A stretch of DNA of 64,000 bases, from positions 372,001-436,000 of the forward strand of contig NZ_JBGKAD010000002.1 in the NCBI RefSeq assembly GCF_041361345.1, written 5' to 3'. The notes under the pieces are model-generated. The model was not told where the DNA came from, made no database searches, and saw nothing but the letters and a program-made list of their open reading frames with translations. Positions 51,253 through 60,605 of this stretch are shown here, piece by piece; the stretch's first letter is position 1, and each line of letters begins with the position of its first letter. The position numbers were made by a program, and so were the translations under genes. Origin of the DNA: Halobaculum sp. MBLA0147 (GTDB lineage Archaea; Halobacteriota; Halobacteria; Halobacteriales; Haloferacaceae).

Positions 51253-52440
51253 CTACTCCTCTGTGAGCCGGCTGGTGACGGTAGAGTCGACGTCGACAAA
51301 CGAGAGATTACCCGACGTGTCCCGTCGCCCACCCGACGACCGGATGAGACTCCACAGCAGCAGAAGGACGCTTCCGGAAAGAAACGTTCCGCTCACCGGA
51401 GACGCCGGGATCATGAACGACCAGTAGATGGGTGTCGCCGTGGTGCCGATGAGCACGCTGAGGAGACCGTAGAAGGCGGGAGCACAACAGCAGCAGGCAG
51501 TTGCTCCGGTCATCGCGGTCGTCCCGGCGAACAGTCGACCGCTCTCGATCGACCGACTACCGGACAGCTGCTGTGTGACGACCGCAGCGTTGAATCCGAC
51601 GAGTCCACCGAACAGCAGCATCGTCAACAGTGATCCGACCGAGAGGTAGCCGGCGAACGGGATCGACGGGACGTTCCACTGGACCGCAGGCCAGACGACT
51701 AGCGGGCTCGCAACGTCGTACGAGATCAGGAACGCGTCGGTCGGTGCGTTCACACCGTCGTCGGGATTGAACGTCATCGTACCTGCCGAAAACGCGTACA
51801 ACACGGCGATGAGAATCCCTGTCATCCCACCGACGAGTCGTGGTGTTCGATCACGCACGACTCCCTGTACGATTCCTCGGGCGTCGGTCCAGACGACGTA
51901 CCCGACGAGCACCGGGAGAGCCAGTGCAACGAGGTACCCGAGTGGGTGGAGGTAGCCGCCGTTCGGCATGACGGCGGGGTACGCGATCCAAGCGGCGAGA
52001 TCGAGTCCCAACAACGCGTACCGTGGTCGTCGTGGGTACCGAGTGGCGGTGAAGACGACGGCTCCGACGGCCAGCGACCCAGCGACTACCAGTGCTAAGA
52101 CGGGGTAGACTGCGACGAGTTCTGGTGGGTTCGTTCCGACGACTTGTACTTCGACGACCCCGATTAGTCCGGTTATTGCCGCGATACCACCACCGAGTGC
52201 CGGAACTGCGGCTTGAGTCGGAGTGACACCGACTCTCCGAACGGCGGCGACCGACCCCGCGAGTAGTACGACGCCGACGACGACACTTCCGAACAGAACC
52301 CAATGCGGTATCCCGGCGTGTGTCGTTCCAGAGTGGGCGACGGTCGATCTAGAAAAGAGGCTAACCGTCACAGCGACGAGGCCGAGAGCACGAGTGAGCG
52401 ATCGTCCGCGCCGTGGTCGCCGGTGGTCTCTCGTATCCAT
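51253..52440 (-). CDS. Membrane protein with MerT-like CCCC motif
   Basis: 395 residues with about ten hydrophobic segments; a probable signal segment ends near STVAHSG. Near residue 310 the helix reads GATACCCCAPAFYGLLSVLIG, four consecutive Cys followed by Ala-Pro. MerT transporters have a similar vicinal Cys-Pro pattern in their first helix. Placed tail-to-tail with merA (3-nt gap). Mercury or soft-metal uptake is an inference; I do not recognise the family. ATG at 52440 is 29 nt after an AATAAATC box (minus strand, near 52465-52474), fitting a leaderless mRNA. Confidence 0.75.
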   Translation of the reverse strand: MDTRDHRRPRRGRSLTRALGLVAVTVSLFSRSTVAHSGTTHAGIPHWVLFGSVVVGVVLLAGSVAAVRRVGVTPTQAAVPALGGGIAAITGLIGVVEVQVVGTNPPELVAVYPVLALVVAGSLAVGAVVFTATRYPRRPRYALLGLDLAAWIAYPAVMPNGGYLHPLGYLVALALPVLVGYVVWTDARGIVQGVVRDRTPRLVGGMTGILIAVLYAFSAGTMTFNPDDGVNAPTDAFLISYDVASPLVVWPAVQWNVPSIPFAGYLSVGSLLTMLLFGGLVGFNAAVVTQQLSGSRSIESGRLFAGTTAMTGATACCCCAPAFYGLLSVLIGTTATPIYWSFMIPASPVSGTFLSGSVLLLLWSLIRSSGGRRDTSGNLSFVDVDSTVTSRLTEE

Positions 52441-52534
52441 CTGATCTACTTCTTTCACTGGACGAGATTTATTCCCTCCGTGTTCGCGCGTCGTCCGGAC
52501 ACTCCCGTCGGATCTGCAGCGGCGCAGACGGGTC

Positions 52535-53194
52535 TCACTCGCTCCTCCCTGTGTGCGTGTGATCTAGTCGAGTACTCCCGACACGCGTCACGAACCCGAT
52601 CGTCGCCCCGAGTGACATCGACAGGACCGTCGCCACAGTCTCACCGGGGAGCCCTCCGAGGCCGCCGACCGACGCTCCGGCGGCGTGGACGCTGAACAGC
52701 GTGGCGTACCCGAAGAACCCACCGGGGGTGAACGAGAGGACCGGCACCGCCGCGTGGAGACTCGCGAGGAGCATGAACGCGCCGACCACGAGACTCAACG
52801 CGACGTGCCCACCGCCGAACAAACCGTCGACGATCACCAGCGTCAGTGCTGCGTAGCAGATGCCGGCGAGGTTGCTCAAGAGCCCACGTTGCAGTCGTGT
52901 GAGTCCGTCGGCGTCGACCGCGTAGAAGCTCGCCGACGCGACGAACGACGGCCAGAGCGGGATCTCGAGGACGGCGACGAACACGTACGTCCACGGGACC
53001 GACGCCACGCCGAACACGATCGCCAGTGCCAGTGTCTCGTCTAGCTCCGACGCGACGACACGTCGTCCGATCACTACTCCGGGTCGACTGGACTCGCGAA
53101 CAAAAGCGTCGTGGTGGTGCCAACGACCGAGCACGAGCGACGAGTCGTCCACACCTGGTCCGGGTGGAGATGCGGCACCGCTGGGTTCGATCAC
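52535..53194 (-). CDS. DUF1097-type membrane protein
   Basis: 219 residues with about five helices in the C-terminal 150 residues: LALAIVFGVASVPWTYVFVAVL, SFYAVDADG, GGFFGYATLFSVHAAG, SMSLGATIGFVTRVG. The layout matches DUF1097 proteins of unknown function. The GTG at 53194 overlaps the preceding stop as GTGA; the family region begins only around residue 45, so an internal GTG near 53062 is an alternative start. Confidence 0.72.
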   Translation of the reverse strand: MIEPSGAASPPGPGVDDSSLVLGRWHHHDAFVRESSRPGVVIGRRVVASELDETLALAIVFGVASVPWTYVFVAVLEIPLWPSFVASASFYAVDADGLTRLQRGLLSNLAGICYAALTLVIVDGLFGGGHVALSLVVGAFMLLASLHAAVPVLSFTPGGFFGYATLFSVHAAGASVGGLGGLPGETVATVLSMSLGATIGFVTRVGSTRLDHTHTGRSE

Positions 53195-54072
53195 GGGAGG
53201 ACCGCGACCCGACCGGTCCAGACGGCGACGACGCCGAGGTAGAACAGCGTCCCCAACGCGGCACTGGTCAGGACCCGCCGCGCCGGGTCGCGGGCAGGGA
53301 GTGAGTAGCGAACGAGCGGGATCGACGTGAGCTCCGGGCGTGTCAGTACTCGGTTCGAGAGGAGTGCGACTGCGGCGACGACAACCGGTCCGGTGAGGAG
53401 ACTGTTCGTCACAGCGAGGAGCCGTCCGACCGTGGCATCGCCGAGCGTCAGTGTCGCCACCCACCCGAGTGTGTTCGCCGGTGGCGGGAGCAGTGGGAGC
53501 ATCTCCGCCGCCACCGCACCGTAACTCGCGTACAGGAACACGGCGGAGCCGCCGAGGAGACTCGTGGTCTTGACGACTAACTGGATTCGCTCACTCGCGA
53601 CGAACCGAGGGAGGACGAACAGGCCGACGAGGAAGACCAGGTTCGATCCGATCCACGGGCCGAGCGTCTGGAGTGCGAGCGGGAGTCCAGTGGCGAGGAT
53701 CCCGACACTGAACCAGTCGAGGCTCAGCGCGTCACTGCTCGGACAGGCACCGGACAGGACGCTCCGCCGGTGTGTCGGGTGACCGAGGTAGTAGGCCATC
53801 CGCAACAGCAGGAACGTCGGTACGAGCAGGACGTACGCGACGACGCGCACCACGAGTCCGCCGGGAGAGGAGACGGTCCCCAACAGAAACGCCGTGGAGA
53901 AGTCCAAGACGCCGTTGACGAGCCAGAAGGTCAACAGCGACGGCGCGAACACACACCCGTTGAGCAACGCCGTCAGGTGGCCGACCGACCAGTCGAACTC
54001 GTGAGAGAGTAACTCCTCGACGGCGTCGCTCAGGCCTCGCGTCCGTCGCTGGAGTGCCCTGTAGCCTCTCAC
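53191..54072 (-). CDS. Membrane protein of unknown function
   Basis: About 293 residues with six or seven hydrophobic segments (LLTFWLVNGVLDFSTAFLLG, VVAYVLLVPTFLLLRMAYYLG, GSNLVFLVGLFVLPRFV). The N-terminal 50 residues are hydrophilic with ELLSHEFDWSVGHL. No family recognised. It overlaps the DUF1097-type gene (GTGA), so the two likely form a complex or share a role. GTG at 54072 chosen because upstream codons are Arg-rich; a TATA-like TATAAAAC (minus, near 54236-54243) would imply a leader of about 140 nt. Confidence 0.68.
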   Translation of the reverse strand: MRGYRALQRRTRGLSDAVEELLSHEFDWSVGHLTALLNGCVFAPSLLTFWLVNGVLDFSTAFLLGTVSSPGGLVVRVVAYVLLVPTFLLLRMAYYLGHPTHRRSVLSGACPSSDALSLDWFSVGILATGLPLALQTLGPWIGSNLVFLVGLFVLPRFVASERIQLVVKTTSLLGGSAVFLYASYGAVAAEMLPLLPPPANTLGWVATLTLGDATVGRLLAVTNSLLTGPVVVAAVALLSNRVLTRPELTSIPLVRYSLPARDPARRVLTSAALGTLFYLGVVAVWTGRVAVLP

Positions 54073-54376
54073 AGACGTGTCGTCGCCCCCGACGCTGAAA
54101 AACACCGCTCGGAACTGTCCTCGTCTCACCCGACCGTCACGTCGCCAGGGGTGGAGTCGACACCGCCAGCGCTCCTCTCTCCGGGCGGACGACCGACAAC
54201 GGGTGATCCGGCCGACTGTAACACTTCTCGAATACGTTTTATACCCCACCTTCGTGTTTCGTTACACGACTTCTCGGAATTTGTGTGCACAGCGTGAGGG
54301 AGACCGAGTCGAAGACGCACGAGTAGAGCGGACGGTGTGGTCGTAGGGTGTCGGTCACCACGGGTTGACGAGACGT
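54073..54376. other. Intergenic region upstream of the MNT-HEPN module
   Basis: No supported gene. A strong box, TTTTATA on the plus strand at 54235-54241 (TATAAAA on the minus strand), could serve either direction; the minus-strand membrane gene is the only known candidate. Confidence 0.5.
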
Positions 54377-54586
54377 GTGGTGACGGCCCAGACCGGACGA
54401 ACGCGACGACAACTGTCGACACAGATGTGGGCCGCACGTGCGACACTGGATCAGTGGTGGTCTCGACACACGGGGAAATACACATTACGTCGAAGAGTGT
54501 AGACCCGGCGTATGCCTGAGTCGAAGACGACTGATCCCCAGCTCGTGGACGATGCCCACGGGAGGGCCGCCGAGGCGTTCGCCGAG
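54377..54586 (+). repeat. Direct repeat, left copy (promoter and 5' end of MNT gene)
   Basis: About 210 nt that recur at 55264-55472 on the same strand with roughly 85% identity by eye. The copy covers the upstream region, the promoter (AAATACA near 54476-54482) and the first 25 codons of the nucleotidyltransferase gene. The step between copies is 887 bp, exactly enclosing the toxin-antitoxin pair. Confidence 0.9.
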
Positions 54587-54877
54587 CGCGCTCGGGCAGC
54601 GTGCGGCGAGGAACTGGAGGGACTGTACGTGTTCGGCTCGACGATCAGTGGTGAGGCGGCCGACCTGTCGAGTGACGTGGACGTGTTGGTCGTCCTCGCA
54701 GACGGGAAACGAGAGACGGCAGCCGACAGGCTCCGTGACCTCGCGTACGACGTGATGATCGAGTACGGGCCAGTGGTCGAACTCCACGTCCTGTCAGTCT
54801 CGACGTTTGAGCAGTACCAGCGCGAGGGGAACCCGTTCGTGGAGCGGGTGATCTCGGAGGGGCGAGTGTATGCCTGA
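54512..54877 (+). CDS. MNT-type nucleotidyltransferase (antitoxin)
   Basis: 121 residues of the minimal nucleotidyltransferase fold: GLYVFGSTISGEAADLSSD followed by VDVLVV, giving the GSx10DxD active site, and later VELHVLSVS with the third acidic residue. In characterised pairs MNT proteins AMPylate and silence HEPN toxins. The final codons overlap the HEPN start (54870), as usual for such pairs. Leaderless-type promoter in the repeated upstream block. Confidence 0.92.
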   Translation: MPESKTTDPQLVDDAHGRAAEAFAERARAACGEELEGLYVFGSTISGEAADLSSDVDVLVVLADGKRETAADRLRDLAYDVMIEYGPVVELHVLSVSTFEQYQREGNPFVERVISEGRVYA

Positions 54878-55259
54878 CGAAGAGGTGTCGGTTCAGCGGG
54901 AACTCACACAGGCGCGCCAAGCGCTACGCGATGCACGAACCGGTCGTGACGCAGGATTGTCGGACGCTGCGGTGGTGAATCGGCTGTACTACGCGGCGTT
55001 TCACGCGGCGAAAGGTGCTCTGTACGACGACGGACATAATCCAGTCTCACACGGGGGCGTTCTCTCGCTGGTGGGATCAGAACTAGTCGTCTCGGGCGAT
55101 GTGTCACGAGATCTGGGACGATTCTTGAACCACCTCTCGGAACTACGTCAGCAGGCCGACTACGGATACGAAGCGATCACAGACGACATCGGTGATCTGG
55201 TCACACGGACAGAGCAGTTCGTCACCAAGATGGAGTCGCTCTGTGAGGACGCCGATTAA
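54870..55259 (+). CDS. HEPN-domain protein (toxin)
   Basis: 129 residues, all-helical. Core reads SDAAVVNRLYYAAFHAAKGAL, then LSELRQQADYGYEAI, typical of the HEPN family partnered with MNT. The Rx4-6H RNase motif is present as R-LYYAAF-H near residue 38, with the supporting RQQADY downstream. Likely RNase toxin neutralised by the upstream MNT. Overlaps MNT by 8 nt and ends 5 nt before the right direct repeat. Confidence 0.92.
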   Translation: MPDEEVSVQRELTQARQALRDARTGRDAGLSDAAVVNRLYYAAFHAAKGALYDDGHNPVSHGGVLSLVGSELVVSGDVSRDLGRFLNHLSELRQQADYGYEAITDDIGDLVTRTEQFVTKMESLCEDAD

Positions 55260-55263
55260 AATC

Positions 55264-55472
55264 GTGGTGACCGTCCAGGCCGGACGAACGCAACGACAAC
55301 TGTCGACACAGACGTGGGTCGCACGTGCAATAATGGATCAGTGGTGGTTCCGCCACACGGGGAGATACAATCACGTCGAGGGGTGTTTGCCCGGCGTATG
55401 TCCGAGTCGAAGACGACTGATCCCCAACTCGCGGACGATGCCCACGGGAAGGCCGCCGAGGCGGTCGCCGAG
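55264..55472 (+). repeat. Direct repeat, right copy
   Basis: Second copy of the block at 54377-54586, starting 5 nt after the HEPN stop. It keeps the promoter-like GATACAA and the MNT start region. Sequence similarity ends abruptly after GCCGAG, where the left copy continues into MNT and the right copy into unrelated sequence. Confidence 0.9.
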
Positions 55473-55490
55473 AGTGGATTGAACGTCTAG
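55398..55490 (+). pseudogene. Truncated second MNT antitoxin start
   Basis: 30 codons beginning MSESKTTDPQLADDAHGKA, nearly identical to the N-terminus of the intact MNT protein, then a new tail SGLNV and TAG. It lacks the whole catalytic region. It marks a former second copy of the toxin-antitoxin gene or a partial duplication. Confidence 0.85.
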
Positions 55491-55636
55491 CGTTTCACCT
55501 CGACTGTGCCGTAGGCGGTCGCGGCGTCTGGTGATGTCTCTCCCGAAACACGACCGCCAGGACCGCGAGGATAGCTCAGGATATACAAATCGTGTTCAGG
55601 CATATCACGTTCAGACATATCGTGTTCAGTCATCAT
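55487..55636 (-). CDS. Possible small protein with pentapeptide repeats
   Basis: 49 residues from ATG: MMTEHDMSERDMPEHDLYIL, then SYPRGPGGRVSGETSPD and a charged end. The 15-bp tandem repeat 55591-55633 encodes TEHDM-SERDM-PEHDL. Codon use is haloarchaeal and the reading frame is clean, but I do not recognise it and a chance frame is possible. It would be divergent from the next gene with only 7 nt between the start codons, which counts against one of them. Confidence 0.35.
   Translation of the reverse strand: MMTEHDMSERDMPEHDLYILSYPRGPGGRVSGETSPDAATAYGTVEVKR
55591..55633. repeat. 15-bp tandem repeat
   Basis: Three copies of a unit of the type CGTGTTCAGGCATAT (the second with CACGTTCAGACATAT, the third partial). 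A/T-rich compared with its neighbourhood; either coding for the EHDM-type repeat on the minus strand or acting as an operator array for the plus-strand gene that starts at 55644. Confidence 0.7.
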
Positions 55637-55643
55637 TCTACTT

Positions 55644-55898
55644 ATGTATTCGGCGAGTGGGCACCCGTGTGTGCCGCCCTCGTTCGGCAATCGGTCAGAA
55701 GAGCTGTCGTGGGTTCAGCGGTCCTACGAGAACGATTCTACCGAGTTTATCCAGTTGCTCGGCGAACAGATGTCCGTCGACGAACTGGCTGACGAGTTGG
55801 GAGTCGACGCCGCCGACGTTCGCGAGCGGCTCGCGTACCTCTCGGAGTTCGACCGTGTCCGTCGGGACGGTGAGACGGTTCACCCACCAGAACAGTAG
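55644..55898 (+). CDS. Small HTH-like hypothetical protein
   Basis: 84 residues. The C-terminal half (SVDELADELGVDAADVRERL) looks like a helix-turn-helix followed by a short wing (RRDGETVHPP). No relative recognised. ATG at 55644; an internal ATG at 55770 would leave only the HTH. It stands alone beside the toxin-antitoxin region. Confidence 0.5.
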   Translation: MYSASGHPCVPPSFGNRSEELSWVQRSYENDSTEFIQLLGEQMSVDELADELGVDAADVRERLAYLSEFDRVRRDGETVHPPEQ

Positions 55899-55956
55899 AC
55901 GACCCGTGAGAGTCTCCGGCGTGAGAGGCCTGCACCGACCGGAGCGACGGCACGCC

Positions 55957-58290
55957 TCAGTCGTCGTCGGCCGTCACCGCGTCGGCGTCGAAGTCCGTCC
56001 CGTCGATCTCCGTATCGACGGCAGCCGTCTCGAAGTGGTCGAGGAGCGACTGTAGTTCCCGTGCGCGGTCCGACAACGACCGGACGTTGTCGGTGACTTG
56101 CTCGAGAGAGGCCGTCTGTTCCTCGGCCGCGGCGGAGACCTCGTCCGCCTCCGACGCAGTCTCGCGACTCGTCTCTGCGACTTCCTCGGCGACGGTGACC
56201 ACCTCCTCCGTGGTCGCCGCCTGGTCGTCGGTCACGCGACTGATCTCCGTCATCCCGTCCGTCGCCGTCTCGACGCGGTCGACGATCTGTTGGAGACTCT
56301 CGGCGGCGTTCTCGACGGTCTGAGAGCCGGACTCCAGCCGTTCGCCCATCTCGCGGATGTCGGTGACGGCGTCGCTCGTCGCCGTCTGCACCTCTTCGAT
56401 ACTCACCTCGACTTCGTCGGTCGCCTCGCTCGCTTCCTCCGCGAGGTTCTTCACCTCGTCGGCGACCACTCCGAAGCCGTCTCCCTCCTGTCCGGCACGG
56501 GCGGCCTCGATGGAGGCGTTGAGTGCGAGGAGGTTCGTCTCCTCGGCGATGGTCCGGATCAGGTCGACCGTCTCCTCGATCCGTTCCATCTCGTCGGCCA
56601 ACGCCTCCACCTCCGCGATGGTGGCCTCGGCGTCGGTGACGATGGCGTCCATCTCCGCGACGGCCGCCTCGGCCGCTTCGCGACCGTCTTCACCCTCTGC
56701 CGCGGCGGCCCGGGCGGAGTCTGCGACCTCGTCTGCCTCGGCGGCGACCTCCTCGACGGTCGCCGAGAGATCACCCATCTCGTCGGAAACCTGTCCCAAC
56801 TGCTCGCGTTGATCCGACGCGGCGGCCGAGATCTGTTCGATCGAGGTCGCCACTTCGCGGCTGGCCGTCTCGATCTCGTCGGCACCGACGGACACGTCCT
56901 CGCTGGCCGCGACGACCTCGTCGGCGAACACCTGTACGTCTCCGACCGTCGCCTCAATCTCCGCGATGAGCGTGTTGAACTCGTCGATCAGTTCTTGGAC
57001 CGCCTCGATGTCGCTGTCGGACTCGATCCGCGCCGTGAGATCGCCGTCGGCAGCCGCCCGCATCGCGCTACAGGCCTCCGTCACACGCTCTCGTAACTCC
57101 GCAGCCTGTGCCTCTGCGCGCTCGCGTTCCGTCCGGGCCTCCTCTTTCGCACTCTCTGCGGCCTCGATCTGCCGTTGGAGCGAGTCACGCATCGCCGCGA
57201 AGCCGTCGTAGAGGTCGCCGATCTCGTCGCCACGATCGCTCTCGATGGTCACGTCCAACTCGCCGCGTTCGAGTGCGGCCGCCTTGTCGGCGAGTCGTGT
57301 CAGCGGTGGGATCGTCCGGTACGCCGTCACACCGCCGACGATCGTGAGTCCGCCGATCACCGCCCCGAGCAGCAACAGGAGGTCACGCGAGAGTGTCCGC
57401 CGGAGCGCGAACGCATCGCGTGCCGGAACCTGTGTCGTCACGACCCAGTCCGTCCCGGCGACCGGCGCGTACCCGACTGCAGTCCGGCTCGCCCCGCTTC
57501 CCAAGACTGCCGCGCCCGACTCTCCGTCCAAGCCTCGTTCGACCGCTCGTGAGTCGACGGACAGGCTCTCGTCCGTCTCGCGGTTCTGCCCACCGATCTC
57601 GTCTGGTCGTGTCGACAGAACCGTCACGCCACGGTCGTCGACGACACGTGTGAACCCGTCTGCGTCGGGCTTCGTCAGTCCCTCGCTACGTGCACCGAGA
57701 CTGACCATCATCACGAGGTAGCGGTCCGTCTCGGGGACCGGACTCACGACGGCGAAGACGAAGGCACCCTTCGGGTTCTCGAACGGCTCCGTGACGAGCG
57801 TCCCGTCTGAGCTGTCGAAAGTCAGCTCTTGGATCCACGGGACCCCTTCTTCCCGTGGCTTGAGCCCGACGAAGTCGGCACTACTACTCGACGTGACGGT
57901 CAGTGTTCCGTCACGCGGTGCGAGAAGATGAAGCGCCGCCACCTCGTCGGAGATGCGACGCGAGTCGAGTTCCGTCGCGAGGTACTCACTCACCGCACCG
58001 GGGTCGCGTGCGGCGAGTGGTTCGCGGCTCGAGACCATCACGGACTCCTGTCGCATCGATCCGATCCACTGACTCAGTGTCTCACTCTGGAGCTGTGCGG
58101 TTCGACGCAGTGTGTCCTCCGTCGACGCCTGCACCTCGCCTCTGGTCGTGACGTAGGTGTTCGCCCCGATCGCGACGACCAGTACCACGATCACGACGAA
58201 CGCGACTGCGAGTTTCGCGGTGAAACTGCCCCGGATCGACTGCACGAGTGACGATCCGTCGTCGTCACTCGCCCCCTGTTCGGTGGCCAT
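55957..58290 (-). CDS. Membrane-bound Htr-type chemotaxis transducer
   Basis: 777 residues. One transmembrane helix at 25-45 ([20 protein letters not shown]), an extracellular double-Cache-like sensor domain of about 270 residues ([39 protein letters not shown]), a second helix near 320, HAMP domains, then the MCP coiled coil with hairpin tip [19 protein letters not shown]. Sensor type suggests small organic ligands. ATG at 58290 ([12 protein letters not shown]); upstream in-frame codons are not used. Confidence 0.93.
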   Translation of the reverse strand: MATEQGASDDDGSSLVQSIRGSFTAKLAVAFVVIVVLVVAIGANTYVTTRGEVQASTEDTLRRTAQLQSETLSQWIGSMRQESVMVSSREPLAARDPGAVSEYLATELDSRRISDEVAALHLLAPRDGTLTVTSSSSADFVGLKPREEGVPWIQELTFDSSDGTLVTEPFENPKGAFVFAVVSPVPETDRYLVMMVSLGARSEGLTKPDADGFTRVVDDRGVTVLSTRPDEIGGQNRETDESLSVDSRAVERGLDGESGAAVLGSGASRTAVGYAPVAGTDWVVTTQVPARDAFALRRTLSRDLLLLLGAVIGGLTIVGGVTAYRTIPPLTRLADKAAALERGELDVTIESDRGDEIGDLYDGFAAMRDSLQRQIEAAESAKEEARTERERAEAQAAELRERVTEACSAMRAAADGDLTARIESDSDIEAVQELIDEFNTLIAEIEATVGDVQVFADEVVAASEDVSVGADEIETASREVATSIEQISAAASDQREQLGQVSDEMGDLSATVEEVAAEADEVADSARAAAAEGEDGREAAEAAVAEMDAIVTDAEATIAEVEALADEMERIEETVDLIRTIAEETNLLALNASIEAARAGQEGDGFGVVADEVKNLAEEASEATDEVEVSIEEVQTATSDAVTDIREMGERLESGSQTVENAAESLQQIVDRVETATDGMTEISRVTDDQAATTEEVVTVAEEVAETSRETASEADEVSAAAEEQTASLEQVTDNVRSLSDRARELQSLLDHFETAAVDTEIDGTDFDADAVTADDD

Positions 58291-58564
58291 ACGCCCGACT
58301 GTGTCGTTTCCCCACTTGACTCCCCAGTAACGGCGCTCACACACGGTTACGTCACCGTCACCCGAGTGACGACACCAGTTCGACGGTCGTCGTAGTGGTC
58401 GTCTACGAGCGGCGAGAGTGCGACACACTACTGGCCGTCTGTGTGCGCCGCGAGGATGGAACGCCACCGACGAGCCCTGATCCACGTGACACGCCCGAGA
58501 GGGCGTGTATCGAGACCGCACGAGCGGTGTGGGTTATAGATCATTCCGTGTCGGACGAGGACTT

Positions 58565-59929
58565 ATGGCAGACTTCGACGTACTCGTGATCGGCGGTGGG
58601 ACCGGGAACAACGTGGCGGCGGCTGCGGCGGAGGCCGGTCTCGAGACCGCGCTGGTCGAACCTGGACCACTCGGTGGGACGTGTCTGAACAGAGGGTGCA
58701 ACCCGTCGAAGATGCTGTTACAGACCGCGAACGCCGCCAACGCCGTTCGAGACGCCGAGAAGTTCCACGTCGGTGCGACACTGACCGGGATCGACCACGG
58801 CACCGTCGTCGCCGAGACGATGGACACACTCTCCGGAATCGCGGTCGACATGGAGGGGCGGTACCGCGAACAGGAGCACCTCACGCTGTTCGACGAGTAC
58901 ACTCGGTTCGTCGACGATCGTGCGGTCGAACTCGGCGGCGAGACCGTCACCGCAGACCGTGTCGTGATCGCCACCGGGAGTCGGCCCCTCGTCCCACCGA
59001 TCGACGGACTCGACGAGACACCACACATGACGAGTCGTGACGTGTTCGAGCGGACGGATCGCCCCGACTCACTGGTGATCCTCGGCGGCGGGTACATCGC
59101 CGTCGAGTTGGGGTACTACTACGAGTCCGTCGGCACCGACGTGACGATCGTCGAGATGGAAGACCGACTCGTGCCGCGGGAGGACGACGACGTGGCCGCG
59201 GCGTTCACCGACATCGCCACCGAGCGCCACGAGGTCGTGACCGGTCACCGCGTCACGGCGGTCGAGGACGTCGACGGAGAACGACGAGTCCACGCCGAGG
59301 GGCCCGACGGCGACACGCGGACACTGACCGGCGACGAACTCCTCGTCGCGTTGGGGCGTCGGCCGAACAGCGACGACATCGGGCTCGAACACACCGCCGT
59401 CGAGACGGACGAGAACGGGTTCGTGACCACCGACAGTCACTTGCGGACGACCGCCGAGAACGTCTGGGCACAGGGAGACGTGGCCGACAAGTCGATGTTC
59501 AAACACACTGGCGACTACGAGACCGAACACACCGTCGCGAACGTCGTCCACGACGAGGGTGTCGAGATTGACCTCAGCGCGGAGCCACACACCATCTTCA
59601 CCGAGCCACAGATCGCTGGCGTCGGTGCGACCGAAGACGAACTCGCCGACCGAGGAGTCGACTACCGTGTCGGGCGTGCCGACTACGCCGACTCGGCGAT
59701 GGGACGGGCGAAGCGGCTCCGTGAGGGGTTCGCGAAGGTACTAGCCGCACCCGACGGCGAGATTCTCGGTTGTCACGTGATCGGGTACGAGGCGTCGACT
59801 CTTCTCCACGAAGCCGTCGTCGCGATGCGGAACGGCGTCGGTGTCGACGCGGTCGCCGACACGATCCACGCTCACCCGACGCTGAACAAGGTGGTCGAAT
59901 CCGCGTTCGTGGACGCCGCATCGCAGTGA
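58565..59929 (+). CDS. FAD-dependent disulfide oxidoreductase
   Basis: 454 residues: FAD loop VLVIGGGTGNNVAAAAAEAG, redox pair GGTCLNRGCNPSK (Cys near 41 and 46), NAD(P) loop LVILGGGYIAVELGYYYE, WAQGDVADKSMFKHTGDYE and the dimer-interface HAHPTLNKVVE. It lacks the C-terminal Cys pair of MerA, so it is a dihydrolipoamide, mycothione or bis-gamma-glutamylcystine reductase type. Haloarchaea use gamma-glutamylcysteine as thiol, which makes the last attractive, but sequence alone does not decide. ATG at 58565. Confidence 0.88.
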   Translation: MADFDVLVIGGGTGNNVAAAAAEAGLETALVEPGPLGGTCLNRGCNPSKMLLQTANAANAVRDAEKFHVGATLTGIDHGTVVAETMDTLSGIAVDMEGRYREQEHLTLFDEYTRFVDDRAVELGGETVTADRVVIATGSRPLVPPIDGLDETPHMTSRDVFERTDRPDSLVILGGGYIAVELGYYYESVGTDVTIVEMEDRLVPREDDDVAAAFTDIATERHEVVTGHRVTAVEDVDGERRVHAEGPDGDTRTLTGDELLVALGRRPNSDDIGLEHTAVETDENGFVTTDSHLRTTAENVWAQGDVADKSMFKHTGDYETEHTVANVVHDEGVEIDLSAEPHTIFTEPQIAGVGATEDELADRGVDYRVGRADYADSAMGRAKRLREGFAKVLAAPDGEILGCHVIGYEASTLLHEAVVAMRNGVGVDAVADTIHAHPTLNKVVESAFVDAASQ

Positions 59930-60109
59930 CCGGAGACACACCGTCACTCGACGACGACTGCGTGTCTCACGACGATCACACGTCCCTCGACGACCGTCAC
60001 CAGTGGCGATCGTGGCGTCTCGACCAGTCCTCCATCGTTGTCGCTGGTCCTGTACCGCCGTGACACGACCGCAGTGGGGTTCAGATAGTTCTGGTCCCTG
60101 TATTGTACC

Positions 60110-60478
60110 ATGTCCGATTCGGCAGCAGCCTGGGACGTCGAACAGACCGGCGACGTGCTCGTCTTCGAGTTCGGGGCCGACATGGACATCTCTGCGTTCG
60201 GCGAGGAGGCGTGGGCGACGTACACCGACATGTTGGAACGGGAGGCCGTCGACGCGGTCGTGACGGTCGTCGAGACCGAAGATCCGTTCGACGCCGCTAC
60301 CTTCGACGTGTGGGACCGATCCGGTGATCGTGCCGTCGAGGCTGGGGTCGAGCGGTGGGCCGTCGTCGGTGACCGACTCAAGCGGATGTCGACACGGTCG
60401 AAGTTGGACACGCCCGGACTGGAAGTCGAGGGATTCGACGACCGTGGCGAGGCACTCCGGTGGGCACGTGGAGACTGA
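60110..60478 (+). CDS. SpoIIAA/STAS-like protein, copy 1
   Basis: 122 residues: WDVEQTGDVLVFEFGADMDIS, an acidic middle, VERWAVVGDRLKRMSTRSKL, and the terminal FDDRGEALRWARGD. The pattern (edge strand, IERxAVVGD loop, then EVEGFDDRxEALxW at the end) resembles the SpoIIAA-like family, which bind acidic lipids or partner proteins. A paralogue lies 2.3 kb downstream (62779). Function unknown. Confidence 0.72.
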   Translation: MSDSAAAWDVEQTGDVLVFEFGADMDISAFGEEAWATYTDMLEREAVDAVVTVVETEDPFDAATFDVWDRSGDRAVEAGVERWAVVGDRLKRMSTRSKLDTPGLEVEGFDDRGEALRWARGD

Positions 60479-60605
60479 TCGGCGACGAGACGAACGGGAC
60501 CGTCGACGACGGGACGAACGGGAACACGCAGTTAGCGCACCGCTCGTCCGGGCGTGGATCACGACCGGCACCACAGTGAAGTGGCGGGTCCCAGTACCGA
60601 CACAC

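Noticed and set aside
59944-60111. 55-codon minus-strand frame before the first SpoIIAA-like gene
   Set aside because: Its ATG overlaps the ATG of the plus-strand gene base for base and it has no recognisable feature.
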